From DASUBV01 sp036510065 (GTDB taxonomy: Bacteria > Actinomycetota > Actinomycetes > Streptosporangiales > Streptosporangiaceae): DNA of 64,000 nucleotides. The position numbers and the translations under genes are program-made. Each line of letters opens with the position of its first letter. The first letter of the stretch is position 1. This document shows positions 58,439-64,000 of the stretch, piece by piece. A model generated the notes under the pieces. It worked only from the letters and a program-made list of their open reading frames with translations, was not told the DNA's origin and did not search any database. Location of the stretch: contig DATCEO010000156.1 in assembly GCA_036510065.1 (NCBI GenBank), positions 22,127-86,126 of the forward strand, given 5' to 3'.

Positions 58439-60232
58439 ATGGCACGCACAGGGACGGCGGCGCGCGAGCCGGCGGGACGAGGGCCGGCCTCGGCCAGGCG
58501 AGCGAGGTCGCGCCGCGTCAGTACCGCGGCCCTGGTCGCCCTAGCAGTGGCGATCTCCGCCATCCTCATGGTCACCCTGAGCGCGCAGGCCATCGTGGCC
58601 CGGGCGTCCTGCACCAATCACCCCATCCTGCTCAACGTGGCCGTGACCAGCGACCTGGCCCCGGCCGTGGAGCGCGTGGGGCAGGCGTTCAACCGCAGCC
58701 AGCACACGGCGGGCGGGCGCTGCGCGCAGGTCCAGGTCACCGAGGGCCCGTCCGCCACAGTGGCCGCGCGGATCGACGGGCAGGCCAGCAGCCGGGGCAT
58801 CCCGGCGGTCGACGCATGGATCCCCGACTCGAGCCTGTGGGTCGACGTGGCCCGCAGCTTCCCCCAGGGTGCCAGGGTGGTCCAGCCGACCGGCATCGAC
58901 GTGGCCCAGTCCCCCCTGATGGTCGTCATGCCGCGCCTGGTGGCCAGCCAGACCCGCGCCTTCAGCTCCCCGGCGGGCTGGAATGTCCTGCTCCCCCCGG
59001 CCGACGGAGGGCCGCCCGCGTCCCTGGGCCTGCGGGTTGACCTGCCTGACCCCACCGACAGCGCGGCCGGCCTGGCCACCCTGGTCGAGCTGAGCAGGCT
59101 GCTCGGCCCCGGCGCGGCCGCCCGGGCCACCTTCACCAAGTTCGTGCTCAGCTCCCAGGCGACCTCGCAGTTCGACGACCCGGCGGCGCTGGCCTCGTTC
59201 GTGTCCACCGCGGGACCGCCCTTCAACAGCCGGCCGGTGACCGTCACGTCCGAGCAGGCGGTCATCGCCTATGACCGGTCCAATCCCAGCCAGCCGCTGG
59301 CGGCCCAGTACCCGGCCGCCTTCCAGTCCAGCCTGAGCAGCCCGGTCCTCGACTACCCCTACGTCGTCAGCACGTCAGACCCGACCGAGGCGCAGGCGGC
59401 CCGGGAATTCAGGCACGCGCTCCAGCAGCGGTACGCCGCCTCGGTGGTCCGCTACTACGGCTTCCGGTCGGCCGATGGCATCGTTGCCGCCACGCCTGCG
59501 TCCTTCGGGCTGCAGTCGCAGGTGCTCCAGCGGGCGGCCTCGGCCAGCGCCAGCGAGGCCCAGACCACCCTGGAGGTATGGGGCAAGCTCGGGCTGGGCT
59601 CCCGGGACCTGGTCCTCATCGATGCCTCCGCGGCTATGTCCAGGCCGGACGGGAACGGCACCCAGACCCTGGAGCAGGAGCTCACCAAGACCTCCGCCCT
59701 GGGCCTGGCGCTGTTCCCCGATAGCACGCAGATGGGCGAGTGGCAGATCGCCAACAACATCAGCAAAGGCCAGCCCTATGAGCAGCTCGTCGATGTCGGC
59801 CCGCTGCCGCAGAAGGTCGGCCTCATCAGCCGGCGCCAGCAACTCCAGCAGATCGACGAGACCCTGCATCCCGTGAACAGGACGCTGGCGCTGAACAACG
59901 CCATCCTGGCCGCCTACGAGCAGATGCTGGCCAGCTACAAGCCCAACTACTCCAACTCGGTCATCGTGCTCACCGCCGGCGTGGACAACGCGCCGGGAGA
60001 CATGCAGGTCAGCGCGCTGATATCGCAGCTGCACCGGCTGTTCAACCCCAACCGCAAGGTCGCGATCGTGATCCTCATGCTCGGCACCGTCGGCAACTTC
60101 TCTGCCATGCAGCAGGTCGCCGCGGCTACCGGGGGCGCCGCCTTCGACATCACCAACCCCACGCAGGTCGCCAAGGCCTTCATCGAGGGCTTCTCCCGGC
60201 GGCTGTGCGACCCGCACTGCGCGGCGCCGTAA
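58439..60232 (+). CDS. Membrane-anchored or secreted protein with substrate-binding-like and VWA domains
   Basis: This 597-residue protein has a basic start, one N-terminal membrane helix (LVALAVAISAILMVTLSAQA), then a solute-binding-protein-like region (about 60-370: ILLNVAVTSDLAPAVERVGQ, DAWIPDSSLWVDVARSF) and a C-terminal VWA domain (about 395-590: DLVLIDASAAMSRPDG). The VWA metal motif is degenerate: DASAA in place of DxSxS. AAAGGA upstream supports the ATG 58439 start. Similar fused proteins occur in many actinomycetes and are of unknown function; they may bind a ligand outside the cell. It faces the phosphotransferase gene across two hairpins. Confidence 0.82.
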   Translation: MARTGTAAREPAGRGPASARRARSRRVSTAALVALAVAISAILMVTLSAQAIVARASCTNHPILLNVAVTSDLAPAVERVGQAFNRSQHTAGGRCAQVQVTEGPSATVAARIDGQASSRGIPAVDAWIPDSSLWVDVARSFPQGARVVQPTGIDVAQSPLMVVMPRLVASQTRAFSSPAGWNVLLPPADGGPPASLGLRVDLPDPTDSAAGLATLVELSRLLGPGAAARATFTKFVLSSQATSQFDDPAALASFVSTAGPPFNSRPVTVTSEQAVIAYDRSNPSQPLAAQYPAAFQSSLSSPVLDYPYVVSTSDPTEAQAAREFRHALQQRYAASVVRYYGFRSADGIVAATPASFGLQSQVLQRAASASASEAQTTLEVWGKLGLGSRDLVLIDASAAMSRPDGNGTQTLEQELTKTSALGLALFPDSTQMGEWQIANNISKGQPYEQLVDVGPLPQKVGLISRRQQLQQIDETLHPVNRTLALNNAILAAYEQMLASYKPNYSNSVIVLTAGVDNAPGDMQVSALISQLHRLFNPNRKVAIVILMLGTVGNFSAMQQVAAATGGAAFDITNPTQVAKAFIEGFSRRLCDPHCAAP

Positions 60233-60300
60233 CCGCGGAAAAAAGCTCGCGGAATCTGGGGAATCTGTGAACCACGGCTGCCGGCAGCGCGTCTTGCTTA

Positions 60301-60378
60301 TGAGGCCCGGCGAGAGCGGGGCGCCGGGCCTCACTGAGGCTTCGCTGGCCGCCCTGGTCATCAGGACGGCCAGCGAAG
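60301..60378. terminator. Two hairpins between convergent genes (bidirectional terminator)
   Basis: First: TGAGGCCCGGCG / CGCCGGGCCTCA, a 12-bp stem with a 9-nt loop at 60301-60333. Second: CTTCGCTGGCCG / CGGCCAGCGAAG, a 12-bp stem at 60340-60378, flanked by ACTGA / TCAGT that extend the stem past a bulge. They lie between the stop of the VWA gene and that of the phosphotransferase gene. Confidence 0.75.
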
Positions 60379-61473
60379 TCAGTTTCGGGCCTGATCCAGC
60401 GGGCTGCTGTCCAGCATCTGATGCGCCCGCTCGATCAGCATCGGCACCGCCGGACCCTCCCGCTCGAAGCCCTCACCGACCGTCTGGTGCTGCAGGAACC
60501 GCGCGTGAATGCCCTCCAGCACGACGGCTAGCTTGAAGCATCCGAACGCCATGTAATACCCGATGCCGGACACATCCCGGCCGGTCAGCTCGGCATACCG
60601 GGCGGCGAACTGGCCGGGACTGTCAAAGCCCGGCAGCGCGGTCACCGCCGCCCCCACGTTCATCCGCAGCCACTCGCTGTCGCCCGGGTCAGCCCAGTAG
60701 CTCAGCGTGAGGCCGAGGTCGGCGAGCGGGTCCCCCAGGGTGGACATCTCCCAGTCGACGACCGCGGCGATCGCCGGCCGCGCGCCCAAAGTGACCAGCG
60801 TGTTGTCCAGCCGGAAATCGCCGTGCACCAGGGTGCCCTCGGCCGAGGCGGGCAGCCCGGCGGCCAGCCGCTCGACCAGCCGGTCGTAACCGGGCACCGG
60901 CCGGCTGTTAGACAGCTCCCACTGTCGCTGCCAGCGCGCCAGCTGCCGGGCCAGGTAGCCGTCGGCCTTGCCGAACCCGGCCAGGCCGACAGCGTCAAGG
61001 TCCACGGCATGAATGCTGGCCAGCATGGCCGCTAGCGCCGCCGACAGCTGGCCGGCCTGCTCCGCGCTGAGCTGCGCGCCGTCCTGCTCGGAGCGCAGGA
61101 CCTGGCCGTCCACGTACTGCATCAGGTAAAACGGCGCCCCGATCACGTCGGCGTCGGCGCAGATCGCGACAGGCGCCGGCACGGGAACCGCCGTGCCGGC
61201 CAGCGCCGACAGAACGCGGTACTCGCGGCTCATGTCGTGCGCGGTCGGCAGGACATGGCCCAGCGGCGGCCGGCGCAGCACGATCGGCCCCCCGGCCATA
61301 TCCAGCCGGTAGGTCAGGTTAGACCGGCCGCCAGCGATCAGCGTGGCCCGCCGCAGCTCGCCCAGGTCAGCGGCGGCATGAGCGGATATCCACCGCGCGA
61401 GACGCCCCGGGTCCTCGATCCCCGGGACACCGGCGACGCGGCTGGCATCCAGGCCATCGCTCTCATCACTCAC
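60379..61473 (-). CDS. Phosphotransferase-family protein (APH/ACAD10-like)
   Basis: This 364-residue protein has a kinase fold of the aminoglycoside-phosphotransferase superfamily: LIAGGRSNLTYRLD (nucleotide loop), IVLRRPPLGHVLPTAHDMSREYRV, LVHGDFRLDNTLVT (Brenner motif, catalytic Asp) and AAVVDWEMSTLGDPLADLGL (metal-binding Asp). Actinomycete members often phosphorylate hydroxyacyl-CoAs and work with acyl-CoA dehydrogenases, but no such gene is adjacent. The start is GTG 61473, with GAGG six bases upstream; the frame extends to 61488. The substrate is unknown. Confidence 0.87.
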   Translation of the reverse strand: MSDESDGLDASRVAGVPGIEDPGRLARWISAHAAADLGELRRATLIAGGRSNLTYRLDMAGGPIVLRRPPLGHVLPTAHDMSREYRVLSALAGTAVPVPAPVAICADADVIGAPFYLMQYVDGQVLRSEQDGAQLSAEQAGQLSAALAAMLASIHAVDLDAVGLAGFGKADGYLARQLARWQRQWELSNSRPVPGYDRLVERLAAGLPASAEGTLVHGDFRLDNTLVTLGARPAIAAVVDWEMSTLGDPLADLGLTLSYWADPGDSEWLRMNVGAAVTALPGFDSPGQFAARYAELTGRDVSGIGYYMAFGCFKLAVVLEGIHARFLQHQTVGEGFEREGPAVPMLIERAHQMLDSSPLDQARN

Positions 61474-61656
61474 TGCGCACCTCATCACCTGGCCATCACC
61501 GCGCCGCGCGCGCCCGCGCAGCAGCTCATCGTCGTGTCCCCATGATCCCTGCCGGTCCCTGGCCGCCGCAGCAGGGCTGGACTAATCACCAACCCAGGCG
61601 TAGGGAGGTAGGAGGGGCAACGACGCCGTTGATACAGCGGTTTCGGAGGGAGCACG

Positions 61657-62400
61657 GTGAGTGAGGCATGGATGCCCGGAGTGAGGTACGTCCGGGCAGC
61701 GGCAGACGGCGGCTCCCTGAAAGGCGGCGCGCCGCGCGTGGTGTGGCACGCCCTGGACGCCAATCCGCACACAGTCTCCGCCCGGTCCGCGGCGCAGCGC
61801 CTGGACAAGCACGGGCAGGCGAGCCACCTGGTCTGGAATCCGCTGAACGGGGAGATCATCCAGCTCATCCCGATCGTCCGGGCCGCCCGTTCGCTGGTCG
61901 GCTCGAGCGGCGGCTCCGCGGCCTGGTCGCAGCAGGCGGCAGCCGGCGAGGTGACCGCTGAGGGCCGCCTCTGCGTGCAGATCTGCGTGGTCGCCTTCGC
62001 CGACGACCCCTTCACCGCCCGGCCGATGGCTGGCCTGCGGGAGATCATGACCTGGCTGGACTCCTGGGACGTCCCGCGCCGCTGGCCAGCCGGCGCGCCC
62101 GCTTCGTTCCCGGACTGCCTGGCGCTCCCCCGCAGCCGCCGCCTCTGGGCCCGCGGCGGTCATTTCGGCGCCTGCCAGGTTCCTGGCCTGACGGCCGCCG
62201 GACCGGGCGCTATCGACGTGGAACGGGTGACCGGGTGGTCCGCGGCGCACGCGCGGGGCGAGGCGCTGCCGGTCGGCGCCAGCGTGCGCCGGCAGCGCCC
62301 GGGCAGTCCGCGGCCGGGAATCGGCTACGACCCGGCCGACCTGGGCGCGTTCCTGGGCAATCGCGTGGCCGGCGCGGCGTCCCTGAGCCGCGTGCGCTGA
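61657..62400 (+). CDS. Protein resembling N-acetylmuramoyl-alanine amidases (PGRP-like), function unproven
   Basis: This 247-residue protein starts at GTG 61657 (MSEAWMPGVRYVRAAADGG) with GGAGGG six bases upstream. It has VVWHALDANPHTVSARSAA, ASHLVWNPLNGEIIQLIP, and GHFGACQVPGL near residue 168. The His, His and Cys (WHA, SHL, GHFGAC) could be the zinc ligands of an amidase_2 domain. There is no signal peptide, so export would need another route, as in phage endolysins, or it may act in the cytoplasm. It is a single gene. A hypothetical annotation is the safe fallback. Confidence 0.6.
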   Translation: MSEAWMPGVRYVRAAADGGSLKGGAPRVVWHALDANPHTVSARSAAQRLDKHGQASHLVWNPLNGEIIQLIPIVRAARSLVGSSGGSAAWSQQAAAGEVTAEGRLCVQICVVAFADDPFTARPMAGLREIMTWLDSWDVPRRWPAGAPASFPDCLALPRSRRLWARGGHFGACQVPGLTAAGPGAIDVERVTGWSAAHARGEALPVGASVRRQRPGSPRPGIGYDPADLGAFLGNRVAGAASLSRVR

Positions 62401-62494
62401 CCCGCCGCACCTGGCCGCTGCGCAGGCTGGCCCGGCCGGGCCGCGCGGAAACTCGCTGCCCAGCGGTCCTGCCCTCCCGGTACGGTGAGGGATC

Positions 62495-63178
62495 ATGAGC
62501 GCCGATCTGACCCTGTCTGCCACGCCGCGAACGACCCTGCACCGGCTGCGCGAGCGCGGCCGGGCCGACCGGGCGGAGCTCTACGCAGTCCTCGATGCCG
62601 GGCTGGTCTGCCATCTCGGCGTGCTCGTTGACGGCGTCCCCCTGGTGCTGCCCACTGGCTACGGCCGCATCGACGACACCCTGTACCTGCACGGTTCGTC
62701 GGCGAACCGCTCGATGCTGGCGGCGGCGGACCAGGAGGTCTGCGTCACGGTGACGCTGATAGACGGCCTGGTGTGCGCCCGCGCGGTCTTCCATCACTCG
62801 ATGAACTACCGCAGCGCCGTCGTGATCGGCAGGGCCCGAGCGGTCACCGAGGACGGCGAGCGGCTCGCTGCCCTGCGCGCGGTTACCGAGCAGCTCGCAC
62901 CGGGTCGCTGGGAGCACGCCAGGCCCCCGACCAGCAAGGAGCTGGCCGCGACGGCGGTCATGGCCCTGCCGCTGGAAGAGGCCTCGGTCAAGGTCCGTAC
63001 CGGGCCACCCAAGGACGACCCGGAGGATTACGAATCCGGCATCTGGGCGGGCGTCATCCCGGCCGCGCTGACGTTCGGCCAGGCCGAGCCCGACCCGGCT
63101 CTGGGCCGGGGCACCGAGGTCCCCGAGCACATCGGCGCGATGGCCGGGCGAGCCCGGGGCGCCGCCCGGCCCAGCTAG
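62495..63178 (+). CDS. Pyridoxamine 5'-phosphate oxidase-like flavin-binding protein
   Basis: This 227-residue protein has the split-barrel flavin-binding pattern: RADRAELYAVLDAGLVCHLG, GVPLVLPTGYGRIDDTLYLHG, MLAAADQEVCVTVTLIDGLV and ARAVFHHSMNYRSAVVIGRA. Members bind FMN, F420 or heme; the His pair may favour FMN or heme binding. It is not PdxH because the substrate-binding C-terminus is absent. Forty-three bases separate it from orn, so the two may be co-transcribed. Confidence 0.85.
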   Translation: MSADLTLSATPRTTLHRLRERGRADRAELYAVLDAGLVCHLGVLVDGVPLVLPTGYGRIDDTLYLHGSSANRSMLAAADQEVCVTVTLIDGLVCARAVFHHSMNYRSAVVIGRARAVTEDGERLAALRAVTEQLAPGRWEHARPPTSKELAATAVMALPLEEASVKVRTGPPKDDPEDYESGIWAGVIPAALTFGQAEPDPALGRGTEVPEHIGAMAGRARGAARPS

Positions 63179-63221
63179 CCGCAGGTGCGCGACCGCTGCC
63201 GGCCTGGCCTAGGGTGGGGGG

Positions 63222-63860
63222 ATGACCGACCGGCTCGTCTGGATCGACTGTGAGATGACCGGGCTTGACCTCACCAGAGACGCTCTGGTGGAGATCGCGT
63301 GCATCGTGACCGACGGCGAGCTCAACGCCCTCGATGACGGCATCGACGTGATCATCAAGCCCCCAGCCGAAGCGCTGGATACCATGCCGGAGGTGGTGCG
63401 GGAGATGCACACCGCCTCCGGGTTGCTGGATGAGCTCCCCAACGGGGTGACCCTGGCGGCCGCGCAGGAGCAGGTGCTGGGCTATGTCCGCCAGCACGTC
63501 CCGGAGTCCAGGAAAGTTCCGCTGTGCGGCAACTCCATCGCCACTGACCGGGCCTTCCTGGCCAGGGACATGTCCGAGCTGGACGGGTTCCTGCACTACC
63601 GGATGGTCGATGTCTCGAGCATCAAGGAGCTGGCCAGGCGCTGGTACCCGCGCACGTACTTCGCCAGCCCGCCCAAGCACGGGGGTCATCGCGCGCTCGC
63701 CGACATCCTCGAGAGCATCCGGGAGCTGCGCTACTACCGCGCGGCGGTCTTCGTGCCGGAGCCCGGGCCGGACACCACGACCGCCAGGAAGATCGCGGCC
63801 CGCTACGCCAGCCCTGAGCCCGCTCCCGCCGGGCCAGGCGATTCCGGTCCTGCGCAGTGA
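63222..63860 (+). CDS. orn: Oligoribonuclease (Orn), 3'-to-5' exoribonuclease
   Basis: This 212-residue DEDDh exonuclease degrades 2-5 nt RNA and pGpG. Catalytic motifs are LVWIDCEMTGLDL (Asp9, Glu11), GNSIATDRAFLARDM (Asp) and KHGGHRALADILES (His and Asp). Text is close to Streptomyces Orn, including VIIKPPAEALDTMP. A Pro/Ala-rich C-terminal tail (SPEPAPAGPGDSGPAQ) is extra. It is followed by a tRNA-His gene, a gene order well known in actinomycetes. Confidence 0.97.
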   Translation: MTDRLVWIDCEMTGLDLTRDALVEIACIVTDGELNALDDGIDVIIKPPAEALDTMPEVVREMHTASGLLDELPNGVTLAAAQEQVLGYVRQHVPESRKVPLCGNSIATDRAFLARDMSELDGFLHYRMVDVSSIKELARRWYPRTYFASPPKHGGHRALADILESIRELRYYRAAVFVPEPGPDTTTARKIAARYASPEPAPAGPGDSGPAQ

Positions 63861-63915
63861 TCGGCTCCCGGTATGATTCTGTGAGCCGCGGCGCTGCTAG
63901 CTAGCCAGCGGACAT

Positions 63916-63993
63916 GGTGGGTGTAGCTCAGTTGGTTAGAGCGCCAGGTTGTGGTCCTGGATGTCGCGGGTTCGAATCCCGTCACTCACCCCA
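63916..63993 (+). tRNA. tRNA-His (anticodon GTG), with encoded G-1, C73 and CCA
   Basis: The acceptor stem GTGGGTG (63917-63923) pairs with CACTCAC (63983-63989), with one G-U pair. The D arm is GCTCAGTTGGTTAGAGC, the anticodon arm CCAGG-TTGTGGT-CCTGG (anticodon GTG) and the T arm GCGGGTTCGAATCCCGT. The extra G at 63916 faces C73 (63990) and the 3' CCA is encoded (63991-63993). Base G-1 with C73 is the identity element of histidine tRNA. Confidence 0.97.
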
Positions 63994-64000
63994 GAGTTTT

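Overview
The window is about 64 kb of GC-rich DNA from an actinomycete. The evidence is MshC (mycothiol synthesis), DUF5753, DUF4192 and DUF4081 proteins, HelD, a type II DAHP synthase and a 10-methyl fatty acid gene pair. A filamentous, soil-type member of the Streptosporangiales or a relative is plausible, but the order cannot be fixed from sequence alone. Nearly all long open frames opposite the genes listed here are shadows caused by high third-position GC.

Layout. 1-4.8 kb: end of a DUF5753 regulator, a HelD-type helicase, an unknown protein and a DUF4081 acetyltransferase. 4.9-6.5 kb: a secreted tripeptidyl-aminopeptidase-like lipoprotein. 6.5-15.1 kb: a complete L-arabinose module on the minus strand (sugar-binding protein, permease, ATPase, LacI regulator, araB, araD, araA), with a predicted promoter and a perfect 14-bp LacI-type operator. 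15.2-19 kb: ispG, a site-2 protease and dxr, then a divergent DAHP synthase. 20.5-23.3 kb: a methyltransferase and FAD reductase pair that should make 10-methyl branched fatty acids. 23.6-24.9 kb: a possible small gene and a DUF4192 protein.

25-29.7 kb is a decayed segment. A 1436-bp ISAs1-family element with 19-bp inverted repeats and a 9-bp target duplication sits inside the signal-peptide codons of a secreted-protein gene. Beside it are remains of a cation transporter and a frameshifted acetyltransferase. 29.7-40.9 kb holds a ribbon-helix-helix protein, mshC, an amidase, a YbaK-like deacylase, a 950-residue membrane hydrolase, a CPBP protease, a GT-C-like membrane protein and a small membrane protein.

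40.9-54.7 kb is the most interesting system: a divergent glycoside-utilisation locus. It has a ROK repressor, two GH4 enzymes with different active-site motifs, and three sugar kinases of two folds (PfkB; ROK and BadF). It also has an OppA-type ABC importer with a fused permease-ATPase, and a 27-bp palindrome in the divergent promoter. No PTS gene is present, so the likely scheme is ABC import, intracellular phosphorylation, then cleavage of the phospho-glycoside by GH4.

54.9-64 kb: small membrane proteins, a MarR-hemerythrin operon, a broken RelE-type toxin, a SpoU methyltransferase with an internal duplication of its motif 1, a substrate-binding/VWA protein, a phosphotransferase, an amidase-like protein, a flavin-binding protein, oligoribonuclease and tRNA-His. 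Short tandem repeats with 15-, 18- or 30-bp units recur inside many genes, which suggests a genome prone to in-frame minisatellite growth.
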